64,000 nt of DNA from Butyrivibrio sp. FCS014 (GTDB taxonomy: Bacteria > Bacillota > Clostridia > Lachnospirales > Lachnospiraceae), in contig NZ_JAHA01000008.1 of NCBI RefSeq assembly GCF_000526935.1, positions 248,001 through 312,000 on the forward strand, read 5' to 3'. The stretch's first letter is position 1; the number at the start of each line of letters is the position of its first letter. The translations under genes were made by a program, and so were the position numbers. Of this stretch, positions 27,218 through 35,697 are shown one piece after another. The notes beneath the pieces are model-generated. The model was not told the DNA's origin. It saw only the letters and a list, made by a program, of their open reading frames with translations, and did not search any database.

Positions 27218-28027
27218 CTAAATAAACTTTCTGACTTTGATAAAGAGTCTTCCCTTTCTGGTGGTGCCGCCGGGCCCGTCGTAAATGAACTTGCCCTTAC
27301 CCCGGACCGATACCCGTGCTCCTGTCTTAAGGTCATACCCGCCGCTGTAGGCGGTCCGCCCGTCGATGAATACCTGCTCTGCCTCGATGAGTCTCTGGGC
27401 CTCTGCCCTTGAAAGATTATATACAAAGGCTATGACTGCATCGGTCCTCTCTGAAGCAACGCTCCCCGAGGCCTCTTCAAAGCGGGGTCTTATGTCACAC
27501 TCCGAGCCGTTTACTATGCTGCATTTTACCGAGGTGTGCCGTATCCTTATAAGCTCCCTGCAGACCATGTCCGCCACTTCCGTGGTGGTGAAAATATATG
27601 CCTCTTTTTCCCCGGTTAAGATGTCCCCGATCTGGTCTCTCTCGATGCCCAGGTTCATAAGGGCCCCGAGATAATCCCTGTGATTTAAGTCATCCGAGAA
27701 CTTCTCCTTGACGGGAGTGACGTGGATGCAGGTCAGTACATCCGGCTCCGCCCCCTGCTGCTCAAGGAATTCCTCCTCGCTTATATAATCGGGCAAAAAA
27801 CATATCATGGCCCGTTCAGCATCGGGGAATCCCCCGTAGACCACGTAGTGGGCTCCCATGTACTCGTGCACGTTTGAGGATATCCCCTCCGAGGAGAGGA
27901 TCTGGAAAAACGCTGCCAGCTCCGACAGGGAAAGGAAATCCGTGTGGGTTATAAAACTGTTGTTAAAAGCTCTTCCTGCCAGGTCCTTGATGCGGCCCGA
28001 CAGGAAGTCACGACTTTTTTCTTCCAT
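27218..28027 (-). CDS. ylmH: YlmH-like RNA-binding protein with C-terminal S4 domain
   Basis: A 269-residue homologue of YlmH, a protein of the division-wall region in Gram-positives that has been linked to cell division and ribosome rescue. Residues about 70-165 form the YlmH middle domain (LGALMNLGIERDQIGDIL is its signature) and the S4 RNA-binding loop is at about 190-240 (LSRAEAQRLIEAEQVFIDGR). No strong SD is visible at its ATG, which lies 6 bases after the peptidase gene. It lies outside the usual dcw cluster here. Confidence 0.88.
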   Translation of the reverse strand: MEEKSRDFLSGRIKDLAGRAFNNSFITHTDFLSLSELAAFFQILSSEGISSNVHEYMGAHYVVYGGFPDAERAMICFLPDYISEEEFLEQQGAEPDVLTCIHVTPVKEKFSDDLNHRDYLGALMNLGIERDQIGDILTGEKEAYIFTTTEVADMVCRELIRIRHTSVKCSIVNGSECDIRPRFEEASGSVASERTDAVIAFVYNLSRAEAQRLIEAEQVFIDGRTAYSGGYDLKTGARVSVRGKGKFIYDGPGGTTRKGRLFIKVRKFI

Positions 28028-28033
28028 ATAGTA

Positions 28034-30532
28034 TTAGTAAGTAAGTGTATTTGTCCAATAATTCTGATTGTAAATATCCGTGAAGCGATAGGTTACATAG
28101 GCCTTTCCATCGCCTACAGGGAGGTTCTCGATGACCATATCCTTCATATCCTTGTCAACGGTCATGGTCTCGCCAATGTAGTATACACCCTGGAACTGCT
28201 TGTCATAGGTGTAGCCGTCGCATACGAAATCTATCTTATCACCCTCCTGAAGCTCAGTGAGGTTCTTGGCTATTGTGTCGGTCTCCCCTTCCACATAGTC
28301 GCGGCAGGCACCGGCCACATATCCGTTCTCATTCTCTGAGTCGAATACCAGGATGAGGTTGGATCTCTCTCCGTTGATCTCGCAGGGAACGCGGCCAAAG
28401 ATAGCGTAATCATCACCGTTCTGCTCCATATCAATGAAGTAGTAGGATACGATCTGCTTGTCGATGGCAAGCCAGGTCTTGTCGCTCTGGGATTTTAAGT
28501 TGCCATCTTCATCGAAATCCATGACGTTGTCATAGCCCAGGTTAAGAAGGCCCTGACCGTCATCATAGTACATGTTAAGCTCAAGATCCTGTACCATTGC
28601 CCACTGCTCTGCGGGAAGTGAGATAACATCCTCGCCGGCTGCATTGGTGGTCCACATCAGGGATGTGGTGTCAAACTGATGGTCCGCAATATAGGATGCT
28701 GCGTAGTCCACATCAACTCCTCTTCCAAGGAATGCGGAGTTGGAGGATGTAAGTCCCGATACGCTGCTAAGGTCGCTGGAAAGGAAGGTGTTAAGAAGCT
28801 GTCCTATAAGCTCTGCGGAAGATCCGCCTGAGCTTCCGCCCATACCGGAGAGGTCTCCGAACAGGGACGGCATTGCTGTGCCGGTTCCGCCTGATGCTGC
28901 CTGGCCGTATACGTTCATGGAAGCAAAGCTTGAAATACAGTTCTTGTATTCCTCATCCATTCCGATATCGTCATAGGTGTCGCATACAGTATCCAGCTTC
29001 TTGGTCTGCTGATAAGGGAAGTAGATGGAAAGGCCGTAGGCATTGGTCATGTTGGAGCTGGTCCTGTTGTACTTGATGGCACTCCTTAAAGTAGCCGCCA
29101 GCTCTTTTGCCTCATCTGTTCCCATGCGGGTTGCGAAATCTATAAGGTCTACCTGATCGATCCTTGAGGACTGGGCAAACTCCCTGGTATTGCTGCGGGC
29201 ACTTGATACAGTCTGGAAATCGTTGTTTTTGATGTGCTCAGTTGTGTCCTTGGAGAAATCAGCAAGCTCCGAAGGAACGGTCTGTGAGAGCTCGGCAAGA
29301 TCCACCAGTGACAATGTTGTCTTCTGTCCGGGGCATGTCTTCTCACAGGCTGCTGTAAAAGAGTCTATGATGTTTTTGCCGATCTGTAAGGTGTCCATTG
29401 AGGTGTCTTTGCCAAGGGCTGTAAGCCAGTCGGTGTAGTACCAGCCAACGCCGGGCTCTGTCTCCTCGGAAGCCACCAGGTAATCCGCGTAGTTGGAAAC
29501 AACCAGGGCATTCTCCACGGTAGCCATAAGACAGGTGTCAAAGCCAACAAAATCAAAGGTCACGCCGCCGTTTTTAAGGGCTGTGTTTATGCCGCCAAGG
29601 GACATGGCTCCCGCTGTGGGGAATTTCTCATCATAGCCGTAGCCGCCGGTGGTTCCTCCGCCGTGATCCCAGAAGATAAGGATGTTTCTGTTGGCAGGGA
29701 AATTGGAAGCTGCCCACTTGATATAGCCGGAAAGAGTGTCGGCCTTTGTCATGGGAACGCTGCCAAGGTTATCCTTGAGCATTAAGAGCTTCTTGTCCTT
29801 GATCTGATAGATCTGGTTTGTGGAGCTGGAAACCACGTTGTTCTGCCACTGCTTGGCGCCGCCGGTGTAGATGATGAGGTTAACGTTGTCGCCAAAGTCA
29901 GCTGAGAGCATCTCCTGAAGGTCTCTTGAAGCCATGCCGCTTCTGGACTCAAGGTCCGCTCCGCACATGTAAACCATGATGGTAACGACGTCTTCGCCGC
30001 CGCCCTTTATAACAGTGCGCTTTGCTCTTGCCTGTGAATCAACGGAAGTGTTGAGTTTTCCGGTGTTGTTGTCACCGCTCCAGGCCGCATTACCGCCGCC
30101 GGATGCTCCCATGTAGGGGCTGTAGCCGCCGCCGAGAAGAGATCCAAGCATTGATGACATTCCCGAACCGGTGGATGTTCCCGTAGATGTGGAAACCCCT
30201 GATGAAGATCCCGTCTGAGTTGATGTAGAGGGCGTTGTTGTAGTTGTTGTATAGTCAGTAAGGGACGAACCTGAGCCGCCTCCGCCAAGAAGGGCTGACA
30301 ATCCGCCACCGCCTCCCAGCATAACAAGGGCCAGGACCACGATGATCATGAAAAGAGGGCTTCTGCCTCCGGCTCCGCGCTGTGAGCCGCCTCCGCCGCT
30401 TCCCGATGATCCGGGCGGCAGTCCGTTACTTCCTCCCACAGGGCCGCTGTAGCCCCCCGCTTCTCCTCTTCTGTGAACGCCGGAACCTCCGGTTCCCACA
30501 TTCTTTTTTCTGCCTGTAGGTCTGTCTTCCAT
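28034..30532 (-). CDS. Clostripain-family (C11) cysteine peptidase, membrane-anchored
   Basis: An 832-residue protein with a Gly/Ser-rich cytoplasmic start (1-58), one TM helix at 59-76, a Gly/Ser/Thr-rich linker to about 165 and a C11 peptidase domain from about 180. The catalytic dyad is His290 in FWDHGGG and Cys334 in FDTCLMATVENA; the family start VTIMVYMCGADLESRSG is at 183-199. The C-terminal about 200 residues are beta-rich with no recognised domain. GGAGG lies 5 bases before the ATG. C11 enzymes cleave after basic residues and often process themselves; its targets are unknown. Extracellular orientation is inferred from the single TM helix. Confidence 0.88.
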   Translation of the reverse strand: MEDRPTGRKKNVGTGGSGVHRRGEAGGYSGPVGGSNGLPPGSSGSGGGGSQRGAGGRSPLFMIIVVLALVMLGGGGGLSALLGGGGSGSSLTDYTTTTTTPSTSTQTGSSSGVSTSTGTSTGSGMSSMLGSLLGGGYSPYMGASGGGNAAWSGDNNTGKLNTSVDSQARAKRTVIKGGGEDVVTIMVYMCGADLESRSGMASRDLQEMLSADFGDNVNLIIYTGGAKQWQNNVVSSSTNQIYQIKDKKLLMLKDNLGSVPMTKADTLSGYIKWAASNFPANRNILIFWDHGGGTTGGYGYDEKFPTAGAMSLGGINTALKNGGVTFDFVGFDTCLMATVENALVVSNYADYLVASEETEPGVGWYYTDWLTALGKDTSMDTLQIGKNIIDSFTAACEKTCPGQKTTLSLVDLAELSQTVPSELADFSKDTTEHIKNNDFQTVSSARSNTREFAQSSRIDQVDLIDFATRMGTDEAKELAATLRSAIKYNRTSSNMTNAYGLSIYFPYQQTKKLDTVCDTYDDIGMDEEYKNCISSFASMNVYGQAASGGTGTAMPSLFGDLSGMGGSSGGSSAELIGQLLNTFLSSDLSSVSGLTSSNSAFLGRGVDVDYAASYIADHQFDTTSLMWTTNAAGEDVISLPAEQWAMVQDLELNMYYDDGQGLLNLGYDNVMDFDEDGNLKSQSDKTWLAIDKQIVSYYFIDMEQNGDDYAIFGRVPCEINGERSNLILVFDSENENGYVAGACRDYVEGETDTIAKNLTELQEGDKIDFVCDGYTYDKQFQGVYYIGETMTVDKDMKDMVIENLPVGDGKAYVTYRFTDIYNQNYWTNTLTY

Positions 30533-30733
30533 AATTGCCTCCCGTCTGCCAGATTCATATTTAAATTCATATTTTCTGTAAACTTACATTTATATGTACG
30601 AATTCCCGTACAAGGCTATTTTATCACATTCCTTATATATAAATATACTGTAAACTTTAGGCTTTATTCGTGGAAAAATAGATAATTGCCTGCTAAAATG
30701 AGTATAGTCACACAATTCACGGAGGATACTGTG

Positions 30734-31618
30734 ATGAACATTTCCGAGAAAGATCTTTTAAGCAATCTTATGACGCTTCTTCCTGTGGGAGTTTTCTGGA
30801 AAGACAGGGACAGGCGTTTTCTTGGCGCAAACAAAATGTTCCTGGACTACTATGACCTTGACAGCGTGGACAGCATTATCGGAAAGACCGATGAGGACAT
30901 GGGCTGGCACATAAATCCCGAGCCCTACAGACACGCTGAACTCAAGGTAATAAGCGAAGGCGTTCCCGAGCTCAACGTTCCGGGGCAGTGTATCGTTAAG
31001 GGAAATGTCAGGGACATCGTCGCCTCCAAGGTACCGCTTACTGTGGACGGCGAAATTGTGGGACTTATCGGATACTTCATGGACGTCACCGACAGCAAGG
31101 CAGAAAACGAGAGGCTCTCCAGTCTCTCCAACACCGACGAACTCACGGGGCTTTTAAACAGGCGTGCCTTCAGCGGTATCGCTGCGAAGTATGAGAAGCA
31201 GTACATAGCTGACGGTACGGACTTTGCGCTGTTTATGATAGACCTGGATGACTTCAAGGAAATAAATGATGATTACGGCCACGAATACGGAAACCTGGTA
31301 CTTAAAGACATCTCAAAGTCTCTTACCATGGCCTGCGCAGAAAACTGCGTGCTTTTCAGATACGGCGGTGACGAGTTCGTGATCCTACATCAATATGGGG
31401 ACAAAAAAGACATCGACTCCAAGATCAAGAAGTTCATGGCCGCTGTAGATGCACCGAGGAACCTTGATGGTATGAACCTGACGGTAAAAGCCTCCATTGG
31501 CTACTCCTTCTACTCGGAGACCACCTTCATCAACTCCCTTCTTGAGGTTGCTGACCGGCGCATGTATGAGATGAAAAGAGAACACAAAGCAGGGCGGGGG
31601 AAAGCCCGTAATATATGA
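30734..31618 (+). CDS. PAS-GGDEF diguanylate cyclase, soluble
   Basis: A 294-residue cytoplasmic cyclase. A PAS domain (about 10-125; GVFWKDRDRRFLGANKMFLDYY) is joined by a short helix to a GGDEF domain with TDELTGLLNRRAFS, IDLDDFKEINDDYGH and an intact GGDEF at 211-215. No RxxD I-site is present. The start is the ATG at 30734, with GGAGG 8 bases upstream; 16 further codons upstream are open but have no ribosome binding site. Monocistronic, followed by a strong terminator. Confidence 0.9.
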   Translation: MNISEKDLLSNLMTLLPVGVFWKDRDRRFLGANKMFLDYYDLDSVDSIIGKTDEDMGWHINPEPYRHAELKVISEGVPELNVPGQCIVKGNVRDIVASKVPLTVDGEIVGLIGYFMDVTDSKAENERLSSLSNTDELTGLLNRRAFSGIAAKYEKQYIADGTDFALFMIDLDDFKEINDDYGHEYGNLVLKDISKSLTMACAENCVLFRYGGDEFVILHQYGDKKDIDSKIKKFMAAVDAPRNLDGMNLTVKASIGYSFYSETTFINSLLEVADRRMYEMKREHKAGRGKARNI

Positions 31619-31660
31619 ATTGAGCAGGCGGACTCCCATTCGGTTCTGCTCGCAGAAAGC

Positions 31661-31699
31661 AAAAAAGAGCGAAAGACTTTTGGTCTTCCGCTCTTTTTC
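31661..31699. terminator. Bidirectional intrinsic terminator
   Basis: AAAAAGAGCG-AAGAC pairs with GTCTT-CGCTCTTTTT. It lies between the plus-strand PAS-GGDEF gene and the minus-strand ABC transporter operon and has T5 on either strand. Confidence 0.85.
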
Positions 31700-31760
31700 A
31701 TAAAAGGTAGGTTGTATTATGTTAAAAAAGTATTGGATTGTTTCCTGATTATAGTTCAAA

Positions 31761-31792
31761 GCGCCAATGGGGACGGTTCTTAGTGGCGCATT
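31761..31792. repeat. Dispersed palindromic repeat, copy a
   Basis: GCGCCA and TGGCGC flank the core ATGGGGACGGTTC. It abuts the stop codon of the ABC ATPase gene. It is the most divergent of eight related copies but keeps the shared GGGGACGG core. Confidence 0.55.
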
Positions 31793-33437
31793 ACAGCTCC
31801 AGACTTCCTGAGCAGATGAGCTTGCCGCTTCTTCTGTCGAAAAGAAGGATGTCTTTTCCGCTGATATTTATCTTCTCCTCCTGGCCGATCTGATAGATCA
31901 CGCCGCCGAAGATAACTCCGGTAAGAAGGAATTCCCCAACTCGCAGCTTAAGTGTTGACTCCATACCTGTGGGCATTGCGCCGTAGATAGTGGTGTCGAT
32001 CTTGCCGTTTGCATCGATGTCGATGGCCTCGGGTCTTATACCGATAACAAAGTCCTCATCGGTGATAACAGGCTCGTCCATAATGGAATCATCCTGCTCT
32101 TCCACCTTCTGGATGTGGTACTTGAATACCTCGTCCTTGTTGCTCTTCTCAACTGCCCCCTTCTTCTGAAGTCTTGCTTTTTCATACTCGAGTTTGTCTG
32201 CAGCTTCCTTGTCTCTTGCTGCTCTCCACTCCTTAAGATCTGTCTTTTCCGCGGGAACAAATCTTGCCTTGATTCCCCCGAGGATGTCCACTGCTACGCT
32301 TCCGTCGCTCTGCTGAGTTCCCTTTGCATCCACAAAGTTCATGGAAGGGTTACCCACGAAGTCGGCAACAAACAGGTTTGCGGGTCTGTTGTAGACTTCA
32401 AGAGGAGCTGCGTACTGCTGAAGCACGCCGTTGCTTACAAGGCAGATTCTTGTTGCCAATGTCATGGCCTCCATCTGGTCATGGGTTACGTATACGAAGG
32501 TTGATCCTGTCTCAACATGGAGTCTCTGGAGCTCATATCTCATCTCGAGACGAAGCTTTGCATCAAGGTTTGACAGAGGCTCATCCATGAAAAGAACCTG
32601 TGGCTCGGGAGCCAGTGTACGGGCAATGGCAACTCTCTGCTGCTGTCCGCCGGAGAGCTCTGCGGGATATCTGTCCATGAACATTCCAATCTTTACTATT
32701 CTTGAGCAGGATCTTACTCTTGAATCTATCTCCTCCTTGGAGAGCTTTCTGTTCTCCAGAATCGCCATTCCGTTCTTTGTTACCTCGAATTTCTCGTTAA
32801 GTCCCTTACCCTCTTTTTCATATTTGCTCTTTATTGCAGCAAACTTGTTTTCATACTCTGCAAGCTTTGTCTTTGCAAGAGCTGCAGGGTCTGAAGAAGC
32901 GTGAATCCCAAGGGCGAACAGCTCTTTTGCCGTATAGATTGAGAGGTTGTAGTTGTCGATGAGTTTAACGTAAGCCTTGTTCTCGTCAAGCTTGCCGTTC
33001 TTGTCCTTGCACTCCTCGATGACCTCTTTTACCTTGTGGCCGTTGGCAAGAGCCCTCATCATATCTGAGGTCTGCTTGGCCTCAACGTCGATCACGGGCA
33101 TCTCCTCGTGGATATTCTTAAGGCCGAAAGAGATATTCTCATAAACGGTCATGTTGGGCCAAAGTGCGTAGTTCTGGAAAAGGAAGCCCACTTTACGCTT
33201 GTTGGCGGGAACATTGATTCCTGCGTTGGAGTCGAATACCACCTTGTCGCCGATGGTGATGCGGCCCTCTGTGGGAGTCTCGAGACCTGCGATCATACGA
33301 AGGATTGTAGTCTTGCCGCAGCCTGAAGGTCCGAGAAGCGTGATGAATGAATTATCGGGAATGTTGAGGCTAACATTGTCTACGCCAAAGAACTTGCCCC
33401 AGCGCTTGGTTATATTTTCTAAAATGATTTCCGGCAT
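31791..33437 (-). CDS. Fbp/Pot-type ABC transporter ATPase with a large insertion
   Basis: ATP-binding subunit (548 aa) of an iron(III)- or polyamine-type importer. Walker A GPSGCGKT is at 36-43, the Q-loop at Q89, the signature LSGGQQQR at 261-268, Walker B VLFMDEP at 281-287 and the H-loop His at 319. Between Q-loop and signature there are about 170 residues where MalK-type proteins have about 53, so roughly 120 lysine-rich residues (about 110-235) are inserted in the helical subdomain. A second charged insertion (about 395-450) lies in the C-terminal TOBE region. All catalytic motifs are intact. It is the last gene of the binding protein-permease-ATPase operon, 2 bases after the permease. 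Confidence 0.9.
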   Translation of the reverse strand: MPEIILENITKRWGKFFGVDNVSLNIPDNSFITLLGPSGCGKTTILRMIAGLETPTEGRITIGDKVVFDSNAGINVPANKRKVGFLFQNYALWPNMTVYENISFGLKNIHEEMPVIDVEAKQTSDMMRALANGHKVKEVIEECKDKNGKLDENKAYVKLIDNYNLSIYTAKELFALGIHASSDPAALAKTKLAEYENKFAAIKSKYEKEGKGLNEKFEVTKNGMAILENRKLSKEEIDSRVRSCSRIVKIGMFMDRYPAELSGGQQQRVAIARTLAPEPQVLFMDEPLSNLDAKLRLEMRYELQRLHVETGSTFVYVTHDQMEAMTLATRICLVSNGVLQQYAAPLEVYNRPANLFVADFVGNPSMNFVDAKGTQQSDGSVAVDILGGIKARFVPAEKTDLKEWRAARDKEAADKLEYEKARLQKKGAVEKSNKDEVFKYHIQKVEEQDDSIMDEPVITDEDFVIGIRPEAIDIDANGKIDTTIYGAMPTGMESTLKLRVGEFLLTGVIFGGVIYQIGQEEKINISGKDILLFDRRSGKLICSGSLEL

Positions 33438-33439
33438 GA

Positions 33440-35272
33440 TTACTTCCCTCCTATGCCGCTGTCAAGGCTTGCGCCTGTCAGCTTGTTTACAAGTGTATTG
33501 AATACCAGGATCGTTACGATAAGGATGAGGTTGATGGCACTTGAGAATGCGTACAGACCCATCTCATCGAAGTAATCCAGTGTTGTTGATAAAATGAAGC
33601 CCTGAGTACAAAGGAGCAGGAAAAGAGACAGCTCCCTTAAGCAGGTCATGAAGGGCAGTAAATATCCACTGATGATGGATGACTTCTGGATAGGGATGAT
33701 GATCCTTGTCATTCTCTTTATCCAGGAGGTGTTCATGATAATTGCCGCTTCTTCAAGTTCGTTACTGATCTGGAGCATTGAGTTAAGCGAGCTCCTGGAG
33801 GCGAAGGGGATGTACTTCACAACGCCTGCGATGATCAGAAGTGTATATGTGTTGAACAGATTGATGTGCTCGTTGGAGAACAGGATAAAGAAGGCTGCTC
33901 CAACTGCGATTGAAGGCATAAGGTAAGGCAGGAATGCTACATTGTTTACGTAGTTTGCCCACTTGTTACGTCTCTTTTTCGCAACGGCATATCCGATAAG
34001 GGTTCCGATGGTTCCTGCGATAAGGGCACAGACAACTGCCAGGAACAATGTTCCGAAGAAGGCGTGCCAGATGGTGTTGTTGTACAGGATACCGGGCTGA
34101 CCGTACATACCGTTCTCTGTAATATTCTCGTTTGTTATCCACCACTTGGTTGTAAGGTGTGCAAGGTTTCCTGTGTAGAGGAAGCTGTAGTCACCGGGGT
34201 TGGGAAGGAAGGTCTCAAGGGCAAAAAGAACGATGGGCCAGATACTTGTGAAGAAGGTGATAAGGATAAAGATGATTCCCACAATGTATTTGCCGGCTTT
34301 ACCGATGGAAAGCTTTGTGAGCTGACCGGACTTTCCTGTTACAGTGGTGTAGTTTTTGCGGCTCTTAAGTGAGAGCTGGTTCATTCCAAGGATCAGCACA
34401 CCGAAGATCATCATGATGATGGCCAGGATACTGGCTTCACCGGTGTATTTGCTGTTCATGGAGATGTACTTGGTTGAAAGTGTTGTAAGGTTTAAGTAAT
34501 GAGGTACGGGATAGCTTCCCATGGCACTTCCGAAAACCAGGAGGATCGTTGAAAGGATCGCAGGCTTGATCATTGGAAGTGTTACCTTGAACATGATCTT
34601 CCACTTGGGTGTATCAAGGATGGTTGCCGCCTCCTCTAAGTTGGCGTCCATGTTCTTGAAGATGCCGCCGATCAGGATATAGGCAAAGGGTGCGTAGTGA
34701 AGTCCTAAAACCATCGCACTGGGGAAAACTCCCTGGCACCACCAGTGGGGGAAGTACACGTTGAAGATCGCTGCAAGAAGTCCGTCCGAGGTTCCCGTCA
34801 CCTTGTTGGAGTAGAACATGTGCTGCCAAACAACAGCCAGTGTCCACTGCGGCATGATGTAAGGGAAAATGAAGATGGAGCTTAAGTACTTCTTGAACTT
34901 CATATCTGTCCTTGTTACAAGGAAGGCGAAAAGTCCGCCGAAAAGAATTGATATGAAGCAGGTAAGAACTGAGAGGATAACCGTGTTAAGAAGCGGTACC
35001 CATAGGTTTGTCTTTGCAAGTTTGCTGGTAAAAAGATCTGTGTAATTTACGATAGTATATCCGGAAACCCTCTTAGTAAGATGCTGGTCAATGGTTCCGG
35101 GATGGATCGCGAAGGTGTCTTTTACGATCGCGATGATAGGTGCGACAGTACTGAAAGTCAGGACAATCCCAAACAGCAAAAGTATTATATTCTGAGGCTG
35201 GGAAAACCATGTCTTTACCTTATTCTTGAAAATCGCACTTTTGTCTGGTTTTGCGATTGTCTGCGTCTGCAT
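33440..35272 (-). CDS. Fused two-domain ABC transporter permease (FbpB-like)
   Basis: A 610-residue membrane protein with about 12 TM helices formed by two BPD_transp_1 halves. Each half has an EAA-type loop (DANLEEAATILDTPKWKIMF in the first, SNELEEAAIIMNTSWIKRMT in the second) that docks onto the ATPase. This fused form is typical of Fe(III), thiamine and phosphonate-type importers. The start at 35272 (MQTQTIAKPDKS) is set by AAGGAG 6 bases upstream; the frame continues to 35401 through a long inverted repeat, which is not a plausible coding extension. Confidence 0.92.
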   Translation of the reverse strand: MQTQTIAKPDKSAIFKNKVKTWFSQPQNIILLLFGIVLTFSTVAPIIAIVKDTFAIHPGTIDQHLTKRVSGYTIVNYTDLFTSKLAKTNLWVPLLNTVILSVLTCFISILFGGLFAFLVTRTDMKFKKYLSSIFIFPYIMPQWTLAVVWQHMFYSNKVTGTSDGLLAAIFNVYFPHWWCQGVFPSAMVLGLHYAPFAYILIGGIFKNMDANLEEAATILDTPKWKIMFKVTLPMIKPAILSTILLVFGSAMGSYPVPHYLNLTTLSTKYISMNSKYTGEASILAIIMMIFGVLILGMNQLSLKSRKNYTTVTGKSGQLTKLSIGKAGKYIVGIIFILITFFTSIWPIVLFALETFLPNPGDYSFLYTGNLAHLTTKWWITNENITENGMYGQPGILYNNTIWHAFFGTLFLAVVCALIAGTIGTLIGYAVAKKRRNKWANYVNNVAFLPYLMPSIAVGAAFFILFSNEHINLFNTYTLLIIAGVVKYIPFASRSSLNSMLQISNELEEAAIIMNTSWIKRMTRIIIPIQKSSIISGYLLPFMTCLRELSLFLLLCTQGFILSTTLDYFDEMGLYAFSSAINLILIVTILVFNTLVNKLTGASLDSGIGGK

Positions 35273-35695
35273 GTTGTCTCCTTTACTGATACCGGACGGT
35301 GACTTTCGGGAAGGACTCTCGATAAAATGTACAACGTCTCTCGTTGTGCTAAGCACTCCGCTAAGCCCGGAGCATTCATCGTTTCGTGCATAGGCACTCA
35401 CGATGAATTGGTCTTAGCTCCGTAGCACAAAAATCGTTCCTTATGTACATTTTTATCTGTCGTCCTTCCTCGCTTGTCACCTGTGTGTTCATAAAGCTGA
35501 AATCGTTGTATTTCAAAGAATTACCAGGCTAGTCGACTATTAGCAGGTTATAAGAACAAATTTTGTCTCTCGAAGGGCCTTTGAGGCGGCCGGCACTTGG
35601 CGCCTGTCCTTTAGGCGCCTAGTACCGCTGCCAGCCGAAAGGAGCGAAAGCGTCCCAAGAAGACAAATTTGTTCTTATAACCGGAAGATTGTCGA
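35273..35695. other. 423-base intercistronic region with two long rod-like inverted repeats
   Basis: This gap between the binding-protein gene and the permease gene contains no credible gene. It holds two separate nested inverted repeats (35311-35467 and 35531-35697) with an ordinary AT-rich stretch between them. The layout suggests mRNA processing or stabilisation that lets the binding protein be made in excess over the membrane parts. Confidence 0.7.
35311..35467. repeat. Nested inverted repeat, 157 bases
   Basis: Four successive pairings share one axis: 35311-35333 with 35444-35467 (AAGGAC...GATAAAATGTACA type), 35344-35351 with 35423-35430 (TTGTGCTA), 35360-35365 with 35413-35418 and 35374-35382 with 35400-35408 (ATTCATCGT, perfect). 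Together they form one long rod with a small terminal loop. Confidence 0.8.
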
Positions 35696-35697
35696 TT
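35531..35697. repeat. Nested inverted repeat next to the binding-protein stop codon
   Basis: The arms 35546-35568 and 35661-35682 (GGTTATAAGAACAAAT / ATTTGTTCTTATAACC) match with one bulge. A GC-rich inner stem pairs GGCGCCT with AGGCGCC. The right flank runs into the stop codon of the binding-protein gene at 35696. Confidence 0.8.

Noticed and set aside
35273..35401. N-terminal extension of the ABC permease (43 codons)
   Set aside because: It reads through the rod-like inverted repeat, has no hydrophobic or conserved content, and an AAGGAG site fixes the start at 35272.
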